DNA of 57,518 bases from Bacteroidota bacterium (GCA_947459245.1 CANHCV010000007.1:1-57518); one strand, 5' to 3'. Positions 47,798-57,035 are shown, counted from the first letter of the stretch. The notes: a model not told the origin generated them from the letters alone. Program-made: numbers and translations.

Positions 47798-50506
47798 TCA
47801 TTTACCTTTTTTGGATTTCTTGGTGGGCACGAATCGAATTTCTTCCAACTTTTCTAAAATGATGGGAAAAATCTGCTCGTATTCTTTCAATCCTGCATTT
47901 TGTTGAAGGTCACGAACATCGGCTTGCAAGCGACCAATCATCAAATTCCATTCTCCAGCCACATCGTTGTTGACTTGGTTTTTGAAGGCATTTGCTAAGA
48001 TTCCATACACCCCTGCGTGTTTTCCCAAAAACACATCTTTCATGTTGGATTCGGTTGTTTCTCTCATTTGCTTTCCGAACCAAACCATTCCTTCTTCCCA
48101 TTCCAGCATGTTGTTGATGCGTTCGAGGTAGCTCAAATATTCGTCCAATACACCTTTTCGAAATTTAAACGATTCCGGATTTTTGAATTGATTTTGAAAG
48201 ATGGAGGATGAATTCTCGGGAAGTGTGGACGAGTAAATGGAGAAATACGCGGGGAAAAGGTCGGGATCTTTCGACCATTCAGCAAGGAAAGGAGCTGTTT
48301 TGGCCGTATCAACTTCCCACATGGCTTGCATGGACGCTTTTTTTACGGCCAGCGATGAATCTCGGTCAAATGCTTCTTTCAGAAAAGGCCAACAAGTTTC
48401 ATCGGCAATGGCAAGTGCTTGCAAGGCCCAATACCGCTGATCAATGACCTTGCTGTTTTGAATCGTATTTCTAAAAAATGTGGTCAGTTCGGGGTAAATT
48501 TCCTCCAGTGGATCCACCAATCCGAACACCTTTTTTACCACGTTCTCGTACAAGGAGGCGCTTTTTGATTGCTCCGCTTCGTTTAAAAGCTGAAGCACTT
48601 CTGCCATTTTAGGAGCAAAAAACCGGGAGGTATCTTCTTCATTTTCGAACAATTCCGATTTCCCTTTCCATTGTTTGATGAAAATGGACCGATCGATGAT
48701 TCCCGTTGAAGCGTGGAACAATTGAAGCCACTCTTGCTGGGTTTGAGTCCATCCGTAGGTTGCCAGCAATTCTTTTCCAGGATCGAAATTAACCAAAACG
48801 CTATCGTAATCAACAGCGAATTCATAGTTTTCCTTCACCTCATCGATCAAAATAGATTTCCGATCAACCACCTTTCCTTGATGAATCAACTCAATGTTCA
48901 TGGGCAAACGGAAAGGGCCAAATCGTTCATTCTGCTCAATGGCAATCTTTAATTTCCGTTGCACCGTTTGGTACTGAACATCCAAAATGGGGTGACCTTC
49001 TTTTTTGAACCATTGATTGAAAAACCAGGCCCAATCTTCCCCGGTAACTTCTTCAAAAGATCGGCGTAAATCATCAATTTCAGCCGTTTTGAAAGCATTC
49101 GCAGTGAGGTAATGTTTCAATCCAGCATAAAAAGCCTCATCTCCCATGTGGCGGCGAAGCATGTTCAACACCACTCCTCCGCGAGCATACGAATGCGAAT
49201 CGAACAAATCATCGGGATCTTGGTAGTAATGCCGAATGGGAACAACACGTTTGTTATCGATTTCGTTGAAGTAGCTCGATTTCTTTTGCAACAGTTCGCG
49301 TTGTAAACCAACTTCGCCCTCGGTGTGTTCCGCCCACATGAGCTCGCCGAAGGTGGCGAAGCTTTCGTTCAAGGGCAAATGGCTCCAACTTTCGCACGTT
49401 ACTAAATCGCCAAACCAATGGTGAAACAATTCGTGGGCAATGGTCATGTCGGCGTTATCGTCCACCAATTCTCGTTTGGTTCGTTGGGCAAAAGCGCCAA
49501 AGGTTACCGCGGTGGTGTTTTCCATGGCTCCTGAAACAAAATCCTGAAGTACCACTTGGCTGTATTTCTGCCAAGGAAACGGCACACCCAATTTTTCCGA
49601 ATAAAAGGAAATCATGCTGGGAGTTTTTCCGAAAATGGCCTTTGCCGTTGGCAGATAGGCCGAATCCACGTAATACTCCAGTTCTTTTCCTTTCCATTCG
49701 TCGCGTACGACCGCCCAAGGACCGGCTGCCACCATCACCAAATACGGTGCATGGGGTTGTTTCATCGACCAATGATCGGTGCGATGGGTGGCAGAAGATT
49801 GTTCCGAAAACTCCAATTCGCCATTGGAGAGCGACACCCAATTTTTGGGAACGGAAATGGCGATGTTGTGGGTAAGCTTTTGGTTCGGTTGATCGATGGT
49901 AGGAAACCAACACCGATTTCCTTGGGTTTCGCCTTGGGTCCACACTTGCTCGATCGTTTTTCCGAACTCATCTTTCTTCTTGATGAAGAAAAATCCTTTC
50001 TCGTCTTTCGGTGCCTCGGCTATGTTTCCTTTTGCTTTTCCGGGTTGCACCGAATAATCGACCACCACCGTCACCGGTTTTTGTAAAGTACTTGGTTCAG
50101 GGAAAAACAAGGTCAATACGCTATCGTTGTAAGCGTATTTGAGCGGTTTATACACGTCTTTCGATTTCCATTCCACGGAATGAAGGGTGAAACCTCGGGC
50201 GTCCAGGCAAACCGAATCTTGGGGATGAAAGTGGGCTTTCATTTGAATGCTAGCTCTTCCAGACACTTCTTCTTTTTCCTGATTGAAAGAAAGTTGAAGG
50301 TCCATGTGGATGATTTCCATCCGTTTGGATTCTGAGCCACGGTAATCGGCCAGGGGGCGGAAGTTGTCTTTCTGAAAATAGGGGGGCTTGGGTTCAATCG
50401 ATGTGGTGTCGGACACGACTGTTTGGGCCGAATCTTTTTTCTTGAAGGAGGAACATTGTACGGTGAGCAGGGCTACAAACAGAAAAAGGGCCTGGGTAAT
50501 TTTCAT
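47798..50506 (-). CDS. M1 family aminopeptidase lipoprotein
   Basis: A 902-residue metallopeptidase of the aminopeptidase N/leukotriene A4 hydrolase type. The N-terminal signal MKITQALFLFVALLTVQC ends at a lipobox Cys18. The substrate-binding GAMENTTAVTFG motif and the zinc site HELFHHWFGDLVTCESW with the distal Glu (LNESFATFGE) are intact, about residues 315-380, and are followed by a helical HEAT-like C-terminal domain. It likely trims peptides in the periplasm or at the cell surface. The start at 50506 is chosen for the lipoprotein signal. It stands between rpmA and recJ, all on the minus strand. Confidence 0.93.
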   Translation of the reverse strand: MKITQALFLFVALLTVQCSSFKKKDSAQTVVSDTTSIEPKPPYFQKDNFRPLADYRGSESKRMEIIHMDLQLSFNQEKEEVSGRASIQMKAHFHPQDSVCLDARGFTLHSVEWKSKDVYKPLKYAYNDSVLTLFFPEPSTLQKPVTVVVDYSVQPGKAKGNIAEAPKDEKGFFFIKKKDEFGKTIEQVWTQGETQGNRCWFPTIDQPNQKLTHNIAISVPKNWVSLSNGELEFSEQSSATHRTDHWSMKQPHAPYLVMVAAGPWAVVRDEWKGKELEYYVDSAYLPTAKAIFGKTPSMISFYSEKLGVPFPWQKYSQVVLQDFVSGAMENTTAVTFGAFAQRTKRELVDDNADMTIAHELFHHWFGDLVTCESWSHLPLNESFATFGELMWAEHTEGEVGLQRELLQKKSSYFNEIDNKRVVPIRHYYQDPDDLFDSHSYARGGVVLNMLRRHMGDEAFYAGLKHYLTANAFKTAEIDDLRRSFEEVTGEDWAWFFNQWFKKEGHPILDVQYQTVQRKLKIAIEQNERFGPFRLPMNIELIHQGKVVDRKSILIDEVKENYEFAVDYDSVLVNFDPGKELLATYGWTQTQQEWLQLFHASTGIIDRSIFIKQWKGKSELFENEEDTSRFFAPKMAEVLQLLNEAEQSKSASLYENVVKKVFGLVDPLEEIYPELTTFFRNTIQNSKVIDQRYWALQALAIADETCWPFLKEAFDRDSSLAVKKASMQAMWEVDTAKTAPFLAEWSKDPDLFPAYFSIYSSTLPENSSSIFQNQFKNPESFKFRKGVLDEYLSYLERINNMLEWEEGMVWFGKQMRETTESNMKDVFLGKHAGVYGILANAFKNQVNNDVAGEWNLMIGRLQADVRDLQQNAGLKEYEQIFPIILEKLEEIRFVPTKKSKKGK

Positions 50507-50552
50507 GGTTTCAGAGGTGATGAAGAACGAAAATAAGTAAAATTTAGACAAT

Positions 50553-50583
50553 AAAAAAACCCCGACGGAAGTCGGGGCTTTTT
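50553..50583 (-). terminator. Terminator after rpmA
   Basis: A CCCCGAC-GGAA-GTCGGGG hairpin (50560-50566 with 50571-50577) with an A-run at 50553-50559 ends the rplS-rplU-rpmA unit on the minus strand. A T-run on the other side makes it symmetric. Confidence 0.88.
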
Positions 50584-50601
50584 TATGATTGTTTAGAATA
50601 A

Positions 50602-50859
50602 TTACGCGTTCGGACGAACTGATACGTAGGATTTGTTGTTGGTTTTCTTGCGAAAAACAACGGTACCATCGATCAATGCGAACAAGGTGTGGTCTTTACC
50701 TAAGCCCACGTTTTCACCTGGGTTGTGTACGGTGCCACGCTGACGAACGATGATGTTCCCAGCGATGACAGATTGTCCACCATAAATTTTTACACCTAAT
50801 CTTTTGCTGTGAGATTCACGGCCGTTCTTGGAACTACCTACTCCTTTTTTGTGTGCCAT
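50602..50859 (-). CDS. rpmA: 50S ribosomal protein L27
   Basis: An 85-residue protein starting [20 protein letters not shown], the mature-type L27 N-terminus without the cleavable extension known from Firmicutes. The N-terminal tail reaches the peptidyl transferase centre. It lies 13 bases after rplU in the universal rplU-rpmA order, before a strong terminator. Confidence 0.97.
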   Translation of the reverse strand: MAHKKGVGSSKNGRESHSKRLGVKIYGGQSVIAGNIIVRQRGTVHNPGENVGLGKDHTLFALIDGTVVFRKKTNNKSYVSVRPNA

Positions 50860-50872
50860 GGAATTTTACGAT

Positions 50873-51178
50873 TTATCCGAGGGACTCGATTTGGATTTGG
50901 GTTAAATACTGACGGTGACCGATGGAGCGCTTGTAACCTTTACGGCGCTTTTTGCGGAAAACCAATACTTTCTCTCCTCTCAAGTGAGCAACTACCTTAG
51001 CTGTCACTTGAGCGCCAATGTAAGGTGTACCTACCTTAACGTTTCCACCTTCGGCGGTCAAAAGAACTTTGTCAAAAGTGACAGTTGTTCCTTCTTCTGC
51101 GCCTAGACGGTGAACGTACAAGGTTTGGTCCTTAGCTACCTTGAACTGTTGGCCTGCGATGTCTACGATTGCAAACAT
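50873..51178 (-). CDS. rplU: 50S ribosomal protein L21
   Basis: A 101-residue ribosomal protein: MFAIVDIAGQQFKVAKDQ at the start and KVLVFRKKRRKGYKRSIGHR near the C-terminus are typical of L21, a 23S rRNA-binding protein of the large subunit. It sits between rplS (10 bases upstream) and rpmA. Confidence 0.97.
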   Translation of the reverse strand: MFAIVDIAGQQFKVAKDQTLYVHRLGAEEGTTVTFDKVLLTAEGGNVKVGTPYIGAQVTAKVVAHLRGEKVLVFRKKRRKGYKRSIGHRQYLTQIQIESLG

Positions 51179-51188
51179 GTTTCTCTAA

Positions 51189-51533
51189 TTAAATTTTTGC
51201 GGCTTTAACTCTTGCTTTTTTACCCTTCGCTGTACGTAGGTAGAACAAACGGGCTCGGCGAACTTTACCAACCACGTTAACAACCACCCTCTCGATGAAG
51301 GGGGAAGTTAAAGGGTAGATACGCTCTACTCCTACTCCATTCGAAATCTTACGCACGGTAAAGGTTTCGGTTGTACCGGTTCCGCGACGTTGAATCACTA
51401 CACCGGTGAAAATTTGTTTACGTTCTTTGTCGCCCTCCACAATGCGGTAGTGTACACTAACGGTATCACCGGCTTTAAAATTGGGGAGTTCAACGCGCTG
51501 AACCTGCGACTGTACAAATGACAATGCGTCCAT
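51189..51533 (-). CDS. rplS: 50S ribosomal protein L19
   Basis: A 114-residue ribosomal protein of the 30S-50S interface with text [41 protein letters not shown] and [18 protein letters not shown]. The start at 51533 fits the family and lies 22 bases after a full promoter. It heads the unit rplS-rplU-rpmA; in many bacteria rplS is instead with rpsP-rimM-trmD. Confidence 0.96.
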   Translation of the reverse strand: MDALSFVQSQVQRVELPNFKAGDTVSVHYRIVEGDKERKQIFTGVVIQRRGTGTTETFTVRKISNGVGVERIYPLTSPFIERVVVNVVGKVRRARLFYLRTAKGKKARVKAAKI

Positions 51534-51555
51534 AACTCTATCTAATACGGAAGCG

Positions 51556-51586
51556 CAAAGATATAGGAATCTTCCCAACGGAGCAA
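51556..51586 (-). promoter_or_regulatory. Promoter of the rplS-rplU-rpmA unit
   Basis: On the minus strand TTG (51586-51584), a 20-bp spacer and TATCTTTG (51563-51556) match both Bacteroidota promoter elements. Confidence 0.7.
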
Positions 51587-51666
51587 CCCCTTTCCCAAAA
51601 AAGATGCAAATAATTTGAAATGCCTAAAATTCAAACTTTTGCACCCGAAATTTGTTCACCAAAGTT

Positions 51667-52407
51667 ATGGGAAACGTCCAATTGATTCGCCGATGGGGTC
51701 TGCCAATGGCCCTTTTTATCCTTCTTTCCTGGGGAATTTCCACCGGGCTCTTGCTAAGCTCTCCGCTTTCTACCCTGCCACTCATCATTCTTTTCATTTT
51801 TTTGCAGACCCATTTGTACACAGGTTTGTTCATCACTGCCCACGATGCAATGCACGGAACGGTGTCGTTAAATAAGCGTTGGAACACGGCCATCGGCCGC
51901 ATCTGCCTTACCTTATTTATGTTCAACCGGTGGAGTAAACTATTGCCGGCCCATCACCGTCACCACGATTTTGTGGCGACCGAAAACGATCCCGATTACC
52001 ATCCACCGCATCCGATCACGTGGTACATCAAATTTTTATGGGGGTATTTATCGTGGCAGCAATTGGTGGCCATCGCTTTGCTCTTCAATTTCTTTCAGTA
52101 TGTTCTTCATGTAGAGGTGATCAACCTCATTCTTTTTTGGATTATCCCTTCTTTCCTCAGCACTTTTCAACTCTTCTATTTCGGAACGTACTTGCCGCAC
52201 CGGGGGGAGCATGAAAACGCCCACCACTCCAGCAGTCAAAAGAAGAATCACGTTTGGGCGTTCATCAGCTGTTATTTTTTTGGGTATCATTACGAACACC
52301 ACGATCAACCGGCTTGTCCTTGGTGGCTTTTATGGCAAGCCAAAGACCGATCCATCCTCCCAAACAATTCGCCACATGGTCCAAAGGATCAGCCGATCGC
52401 TGGATAA
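51667..52407 (+). CDS. crtW: Beta-carotene ketolase (CrtW-type fatty acid desaturase superfamily)
   Basis: A 246-residue membrane di-iron enzyme. The three histidine boxes are HDAMHGTV (about 60), HHRHHDF (about 97) and YHYEHHD (about 214), with the ketolase-specific FGTYLPHR and PWWLLW motifs. CrtW adds keto groups to carotenoid rings, giving echinenone/canthaxanthin-type pigments. No other carotenoid gene is nearby. The ATG at 51667 is chosen over a TTG five codons earlier. The last 143 bp overlap the vanZ-like gene on the other strand, including the third His box. Confidence 0.88.
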   Translation: MGNVQLIRRWGLPMALFILLSWGISTGLLLSSPLSTLPLIILFIFLQTHLYTGLFITAHDAMHGTVSLNKRWNTAIGRICLTLFMFNRWSKLLPAHHRHHDFVATENDPDYHPPHPITWYIKFLWGYLSWQQLVAIALLFNFFQYVLHVEVINLILFWIIPSFLSTFQLFYFGTYLPHRGEHENAHHSSSQKKNHVWAFISCYFFGYHYEHHDQPACPWWLLWQAKDRSILPNNSPHGPKDQPIAG

Positions 52408-52648
52408 AAAGGAAAGCTTGAGCCAATTCCGTGGCACCGGAATAAAGTACAACCAAAAGGGCAACGGCCAACCGTGAAAAGTTTGCTCGAGCCAATAAAA
52501 CCGCCCAAATTCCAAACAATGCGGCGTGAACCAATTTATCCAATCCCGGCAACGGCAGCGGAATAGACGGGAAACGGTAGCCGGGTAACCCCACCAAAAC
52601 CAACATGAACGTGGCCCAAATCCACGGAAAAATCAATTTCCATCTCAT
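52265..52648 (-). CDS. VanZ-like membrane protein
   Basis: A 127-residue membrane protein with three or four hydrophobic helices and the VanZ family core: LDKLVHAALFG (about 37-47), TELAQAFLFIQRSADPLD and HVANCLGGWIGLW (about 88-102). The founding member is in a glycopeptide resistance cluster, but most VanZ-like proteins have unknown roles. The ATG at 52648 overlaps the stop of the upstream gene (ATGA). The C-terminal third overlaps crtW tail to tail. Confidence 0.85.
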   Translation of the reverse strand: MRWKLIFPWIWATFMLVLVGLPGYRFPSIPLPLPGLDKLVHAALFGIWAVLLARANFSRLAVALLVVLYSGATELAQAFLFIQRSADPLDHVANCLGGWIGLWLAIKATKDKPVDRGVRNDTQKNNS

Positions 52649-53280
52649 CGGCAATAATATTCTTCTTTGTCTTTGTACTTCACCCGAATGAGGCCGGCCG
52701 CCAACAAATCCACCACAATTCTCCGTGCTCGGCGCAATCCTAAATTCATCAAATCGCTGTACTCTTTAAGGGTAATGTGCGGATGTTCGTTCAGGTAATC
52801 CAATAAAAACTGTTCTTTTGAGCCCAATTCAATGGTGATGGGTTCGTCCATGCTTTGGCGTTCCAGCACTTCTACCATGGTTTTCGTGGCCAACATGCTT
52901 TCGTCTTTCACTCGGATGTACACCATCCATTGATCGTCTTCCCGAAGGGAATAAACCGGTTTTTGGTGGGATTCTGGGACGGTAACCTCTAAAATTCGGT
53001 AAGTTCCGATGCGATGAACCTTGAATTCGAGTTCCAAAGGCGGATTGCAAAAATGTTCGGCAGCTTGTTCGAGGCGATGCTGTTCGCCCAAAGGATCGAT
53101 GCTGCGGAACGTGCGGTTATCCCGAACTCCAACCCAAATCGTTCCTCCTTTGGTGTTCGCCAAAGAACCCATGGTTTTCGCAATTTTCCGCTCCGATGAA
53201 ATGGTTTCTTTAAAATCTTGAAACTCGGTTTCACCCAAAGCGAGGCGATCAGAAAAGGGTAAAGAAGAATTTGGATTCAC
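52645..53280 (-). CDS. AlbA_2 (Schlafen-type) domain protein with winged-helix C-terminus
   Basis: A 211-residue cytoplasmic protein. The N-terminal AlbA_2 domain runs from about 15 to 125 (ETEFQDFKETIS, GSLANTKGGTIWVGVRD), and the C-terminal 65 residues look like a winged helix (HITLKEYSDLMNLGLRRARRIVVDLL). The domain is linked to nucleic acid or nucleotide binding; it is often annotated as a putative DNA-binding regulator. The start is GTG at 53280, backed by a CATCTTTG box four bases upstream. It is coupled to the VanZ-like gene by an ATGA overlap. Confidence 0.87.
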   Translation of the reverse strand: MNPNSSLPFSDRLALGETEFQDFKETISSERKIAKTMGSLANTKGGTIWVGVRDNRTFRSIDPLGEQHRLEQAAEHFCNPPLELEFKVHRIGTYRILEVTVPESHQKPVYSLREDDQWMVYIRVKDESMLATKTMVEVLERQSMDEPITIELGSKEQFLLDYLNEHPHITLKEYSDLMNLGLRRARRIVVDLLAAGLIRVKYKDKEEYYCR

Positions 53281-53284
53281 AGTT

Positions 53285-53292
53285 CAAAGATG
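53285..53292 (-). promoter_or_regulatory. Possible -7 box of the AlbA_2-vanZ pair
   Basis: The minus strand reads CATCTTTG, one base off TAnnTTTG, four bases before the GTG start. Confidence 0.4.
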
Positions 53293-53334
53293 CAAAACCA
53301 ACCTCAATTTTCTCCATTTTTTTGCTTTTTTCCC

Positions 53335-53342
53335 TACCTTTG
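53335..53342 (+). promoter_or_regulatory. -7 box of holB
   Basis: TACCTTTG is an exact TAnnTTTG match, ending seven bases before the ATG at 53350. Confidence 0.5.
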
Positions 53343-53349
53343 AACTTCC

Positions 53350-54468
53350 ATGCAATTTCAACAAGTCATCGGACAAATTGAGCTAAAAAAACAACTGATC
53401 GGCAAGGTTAAGTCGGGAAAAATCCCGCATGCCCTGTTGTTTTTGGGTCAGGAAGGAGTTGGAACTCTTCCGTTGGCCATCGCTTTTGCCCAATTTGTCA
53501 ATTGCTTGGAGCCAACGGAAATCGATTCTTGCGGACAGTGCAGCTCTTGCCGAAAAACTGAAAAGTACATCCACCCCGACCTTCATTTTTCCTTTCCATT
53601 CATCAAATCTACCGATGTAAAAACCACCGATCCCATCCTTCCTCAATGGAGGGAGTTTTTGGAAAAGAATCCCTATGGAAGTTACCGAAGCTGGATGGAT
53701 GCCATTTCGGCCGAAAACAAACTAGGGAATATCCCCAACGAAGAATGCAAAAATTTCCTCTCCAAGCTTACCCTCATGAGCTTCGAAGCGAAATACAAGG
53801 TGCTGATTTTGTGGATGCCAGAATTTTTAGGACAGTCGGGGAACATCTTGCTAAAAATGATTGAAGAACCGCCGGCAGGAACATTGTTTTTGTTGGTAGG
53901 ACGCGAATCGGATAGCATTCTTCCTACCATTCTTAGTCGGGTACAAACGGTGAAAGTTCCTGGGATTGAAACCGAACACCTCGCGTATTATTTGGAACAC
54001 ATTTTAGGTGTTCCATCCAACAATAGCGTAAGTTTAGCCAACGTTGCCGAAGGGAATTTAAACGAAGCCATTCGCCTTTTTGAAAATGAAGCTTCCAACA
54101 ATGAAGATCTGTTTAAACGTTGGATGCGCTTGTGCTATTCGTTGCCACAGGGGGCCGACGAGTTGGTTCAGTGGATTTTATCGGTTTCTGTATTGGGACG
54201 GGAAGCGCAAAAAGGCCTGCTCAATTATGGCTTATTCCTCATTCGTGAGGCCTTTTTATTCAAATTCGGCGCTTGTAAAAAAGAACGATTGAACGAAACG
54301 GAACATGAATTTGTTGCGAAATTTTCCAACTTGGTGAACGAAAAAAATGTTCCGCTTTTTAGTCAAATTCTCAGTGATGGTCAGGGTTACATCGAACGAA
54401 ACGGCAATCCAAAAATCATCTTTCATGCTCTGAGTTTGGACATCAATGCCGCATTCCGAAAAGCATGA
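53350..54468 (+). CDS. holB: DNA polymerase III subunit delta'
   Basis: A 372-residue AAA+ clamp-loader subunit. The zinc-binding cysteines CGQCSSCRK (about 62-70), the defective Walker A (GQEGVGTL, lacking the Lys, as is usual for delta'), and the Arg-finger region TILSRVQTVK (about 196-205) are present. It is a non-hydrolysing part of the complex that loads the sliding clamp. Its stop overlaps the glycosyltransferase start (ATGA). In many relatives it is beside ricT; here it is separated. Confidence 0.93.
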   Translation: MQFQQVIGQIELKKQLIGKVKSGKIPHALLFLGQEGVGTLPLAIAFAQFVNCLEPTEIDSCGQCSSCRKTEKYIHPDLHFSFPFIKSTDVKTTDPILPQWREFLEKNPYGSYRSWMDAISAENKLGNIPNEECKNFLSKLTLMSFEAKYKVLILWMPEFLGQSGNILLKMIEEPPAGTLFLLVGRESDSILPTILSRVQTVKVPGIETEHLAYYLEHILGVPSNNSVSLANVAEGNLNEAIRLFENEASNNEDLFKRWMRLCYSLPQGADELVQWILSVSVLGREAQKGLLNYGLFLIREAFLFKFGACKKERLNETEHEFVAKFSNLVNEKNVPLFSQILSDGQGYIERNGNPKIIFHALSLDINAAFRKA

Positions 54469-55229
54469 TTTCCGTTGCCATCATTACCTTTAACGAAGAA
54501 AAAAACATAGAACGATGCCTTCGTTCGCTTTGTTTTGGACCACAAGGATGGGATGAATTGTTGGATGAAATTGTTATTCTCGACAGTGGCAGTACCGACC
54601 AAACGGAGGCCTTGGCGAAAGCCTTTCCGAAGGTTCGATGGGAGGTTCAACATCCGTTCTTGGGACATATTCAGCAAAAGCAACTCGCAGCTCAACTGGC
54701 CAAAAACGATTGGATTTTGAGTCTCGATGCCGATGAATCGTTAACAGATACCCTTCAAAACTCCATTCTCCATGCATCGTTGAAGATGGGAACGGCTTTT
54801 TTGTGGAATCGGTTAAACCATTTCGGAGGGAAACCCATCCGCCACGGACGTTGGTACCCCGATGCGAAGGTTCGGCTATGGAATCGATTGGAAGGAAATT
54901 GGGGAGGAATCAATCCGCACGACAAAGTGATGCTGGAACCCCAAGTAAAAATCCTCCATTTAAAGGGCGATCTTCTTCATTTTACCTGCCGAAACGAAGC
55001 CCATTTCAAGGAAACCATGCGCAACTACGCAGCGTTAGGAAATCGGGCTAGGGCCGAAATGGGCAAAAAAAACCACCCGATTCAAGGGTGGTTGGGTGGC
55101 ATTTTTCATTTTGTGGCCGATTATTTTTTCCGCCTTGGAATTTTGGACGGAAAAGAGGGATGGATCATCGCCCGGGAACAATTCTGGTACACCGTTCGGA
55201 AGTACCGAAGTTCCGTTATCCAAAAATAA
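54465..55229 (+). CDS. Family 2 glycosyltransferase, WaaE/KdtX-like
   Basis: A 254-residue cytoplasmic glycosyltransferase with GT-A fold: [18 protein letters not shown] at the start, [12 protein letters not shown], and the metal-binding LSLDADESL motif (about 83-91), then [16 protein letters not shown], which is typical of LPS core heptose glucosyltransferases (WaaE/KdtX). It probably adds a sugar to lipopolysaccharide core. It is coupled to holB by ATGA; the 3' end overlaps convergent tyrS by 14 bp. Confidence 0.9.
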   Translation: MISVAIITFNEEKNIERCLRSLCFGPQGWDELLDEIVILDSGSTDQTEALAKAFPKVRWEVQHPFLGHIQQKQLAAQLAKNDWILSLDADESLTDTLQNSILHASLKMGTAFLWNRLNHFGGKPIRHGRWYPDAKVRLWNRLEGNWGGINPHDKVMLEPQVKILHLKGDLLHFTCRNEAHFKETMRNYAALGNRARAEMGKKNHPIQGWLGGIFHFVADYFFRLGILDGKEGWIIAREQFWYTVRKYRSSVIQK

Positions 55230-56490
55230 TCAAACAGTAATTTTTCTTTCCTTTTTGAACCAACAGGTATTTTCCGTTGAGGGTATCCTCCTGTTTAAAC
55301 AGTTGATCTTGAGCAACAATCTTTTTCCGGTTGATGGCTACTCCCCCGCCTTGGATCATTTTTCTGGCTTCTCCCTTGGACGGAAAAAATTGGGAATGAT
55401 CGGTTAGAAGCTCGATGACAGAAACGCCTTCTTCGAGAAGATTTTTAGGTAAATGTGCCTGGGGAACCCCTTCGAAAACGGAAAGCAACATGGCCTCAGG
55501 AAGGGTGCCTAAACGGTCTTCGGTTTCTTTTCCAAAAAGAATTTCCGAGGCCTCTTGCACTTGTTTAACCGCCTCAGCTCCGTGCACCCGCGTTGTAATA
55601 TCCTCGGCTAAAGCGCGTTGCAAGGTTCTTAAATGTGGAGCTTGCAGGTGCTCTTCCACCAATTTTTGAATGCTGGTTTGATCCAAGAAGGTGAAAATTT
55701 TGATGTACTTTTCAGCATCTTCATCGGCGGCGTTGATCCAGTATTGGTAGAAAGCATAAGGACTCGTTTTAGCGGGATCCAGCCAAACGTTTCCGCTTTC
55801 GGTTTTTCCAAATTTGCTGCCGTCGGCCTTGGTAATGAGCGGAGTGGTGGCTGCAAATGCTTCTCCACCTTCCATGCGGCGAATCAATTCAGTTCCGGTG
55901 GTGATGTTCCCCCATTGATCGGAACCGCCCATTTGCAAACGGATGTTGTGGTTCTTCCACAAATGGTAGAAATCGTATCCTTGAATGAGCTGGTACGAAA
56001 ATTCGGTGAAGCTGATTCCGGTTTCGATGCGTTTCTTCACCGAATCTTTGTGCGACATGTAGTTCACGGTGATGTGTTTTCCCACTTGACGAAGAAAATC
56101 CAACAATTGAAAATTCTTAAACCAATCGTAATTGTTTACGATAACGGCTGCATTGCTCCCTGAAAAATCAAGGAACTTAGCTAACTGATTTTTTACGCAA
56201 TTTTGATTATGAAGCAAGGTTTCTTCATCAAGAAATTTGCGTTCTTCAGACTTTCCAGAAGGGTCTCCCACCATTCCGGTGGCACCGCCAACCAATGCAA
56301 AGGGAGTATGCCCAGCGCGTTGAAAGTGAACCAAGATCATGATTTGCACCAAATTACCGATGTGCAAGGAATCGGCAGTTGGATCGAAACCGATGTACCC
56401 AGCAATTTTTTCTTTGGTAAGGAGTTCTTCGGTTCCGGGCATCACATCGTGAAGCATCCCACGCCAGCGCAATTCATCTAAAAAATTCAT
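55216..56490 (-). CDS. tyrS: Tyrosine--tRNA ligase
   Basis: A 424-residue class I synthetase that charges tRNA-Tyr. The HIGH motif appears as LHIGN in [13 protein letters not shown] (about 36-48), and KMSKS as KFGKTESG (about 230). [11 protein letters not shown] binds tyrosine, and an S4 RNA-binding domain ends the protein. The ATG at 56490 is four bases after a TATTTTTG box. The 3' end overlaps the convergent glycosyltransferase by 14 bp. Confidence 0.97.
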   Translation of the reverse strand: MNFLDELRWRGMLHDVMPGTEELLTKEKIAGYIGFDPTADSLHIGNLVQIMILVHFQRAGHTPFALVGGATGMVGDPSGKSEERKFLDEETLLHNQNCVKNQLAKFLDFSGSNAAVIVNNYDWFKNFQLLDFLRQVGKHITVNYMSHKDSVKKRIETGISFTEFSYQLIQGYDFYHLWKNHNIRLQMGGSDQWGNITTGTELIRRMEGGEAFAATTPLITKADGSKFGKTESGNVWLDPAKTSPYAFYQYWINAADEDAEKYIKIFTFLDQTSIQKLVEEHLQAPHLRTLQRALAEDITTRVHGAEAVKQVQEASEILFGKETEDRLGTLPEAMLLSVFEGVPQAHLPKNLLEEGVSVIELLTDHSQFFPSKGEARKMIQGGGVAINRKKIVAQDQLFKQEDTLNGKYLLVQKGKKNYCLIIFG

Positions 56491-56494
56491 GCTT

Positions 56495-56502
56495 CAAAAA
56501 TA
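56495..56502 (-). promoter_or_regulatory. -7 box of tyrS
   Basis: The minus strand reads TATTTTTG, an exact TAnnTTTG match, four bases before the tyrS ATG. The nearest TTG is 16 bp upstream, shorter than usual. Confidence 0.5.
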
Positions 56503-56520
56503 CGCACCGAGGCCCGAACA

Positions 56521-56551
56521 AAAAAAAAGCGTTGAAGTTTCCTTCAACGCT
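56521..56551 (-). terminator. Terminator after the rhodanese-DUF2892 pair
   Basis: A nine-base-pair stem GCGTTGAAG/CTTCAACGC (56529-56537 with 56542-56550) preceded by an A-run at 56521-56528 gives a U-tract on the minus strand. It lies 21 bases after the DUF2892 stop. Confidence 0.85.
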
Positions 56552-56571
56552 ACAAACAAAAAATTAAAAGA

Positions 56572-56799
56572 TTATTTTCTTTGAGGCATTTCACAATTAC
56601 CGGCAGCACAATTTCCACTGCCACATCCCAAGCCGAAAAGCCCCATGGAAAACAGGTAAACTCCCATTGCGATCCCCAAATAATCGCCCCGAAATGCTGT
56701 TTGAAAAACAACGATGGGGCCCAAGATGAGATAAAGAACCCGAAAGGGAGTCCAATTATTTTTCACGCGGTACGGGATGGATTTGATGAAGGTTTCCAT
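56572..56799 (-). CDS. Small DUF2892-like membrane protein with Cys-rich tail
   Basis: A 75-residue protein with two transmembrane segments (about 20-38 and 40-58) resembling the DUF2892/YgaP transmembrane domain. The C-terminal tail holds three cysteines (GCGSGNCAAGNCEMP). DUF2892 is often fused to or beside rhodanese domains, and here it follows a rhodanese gene by two bases. The cysteines could accept a persulfide or bind metal; this is inference. Confidence 0.8.
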   Translation of the reverse strand: METFIKSIPYRVKNNWTPFRVLYLILGPIVVFQTAFRGDYLGIAMGVYLFSMGLFGLGCGSGNCAAGNCEMPQRK

Positions 56800-56801
56800 A
56801 T

Positions 56802-57035
56802 TTACAGGTTACTCATCCAACCGCCTGCATTATTGCATTCAATTCCCTGAGCTCGGAGGTAGGCGGTGGCCTGTCCACTGCGTCCGCCGCTCAGGCAGCA
56901 GAGGTCGATGGGGCCTTGGATGGCACGAATTTCATCCAATCGTTGGGGGATTTCATTGAGCGGAATGTTGATGCTTCCGGGAACGTTTCCTGCCTGAAAT
57001 TCGGCTGGGGTGCGAACATCGATAAGTGTTTTCAT
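56802..57035 (-). CDS. Rhodanese-like single-domain protein
   Basis: A compact 77-residue rhodanese domain without signal peptide. DVRTPAEFQAGNVPGSINIPL is the family start, and the active-site loop is CLSGGRSGQA with the catalytic Cys preceded by a second Cys (LCCLSGG). Such proteins carry sulfane sulfur as a persulfide. It is shorter than the usual 95-110 residues but keeps the catalytic core. It is followed two bases later by the DUF2892-like membrane protein, suggesting joint work in sulfur handling. Confidence 0.88.
   Translation of the reverse strand: MKTLIDVRTPAEFQAGNVPGSINIPLNEIPQRLDEIRAIQGPIDLCCLSGGRSGQATAYLRAQGIECNNAGGWMSNL

Noticed and set aside
49455-50086. Frames of 160-176 codons on both strands inside the M1 peptidase gene
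   Set aside because: They are alternative frames within the zinc peptidase coding region and contain no recognisable domain.
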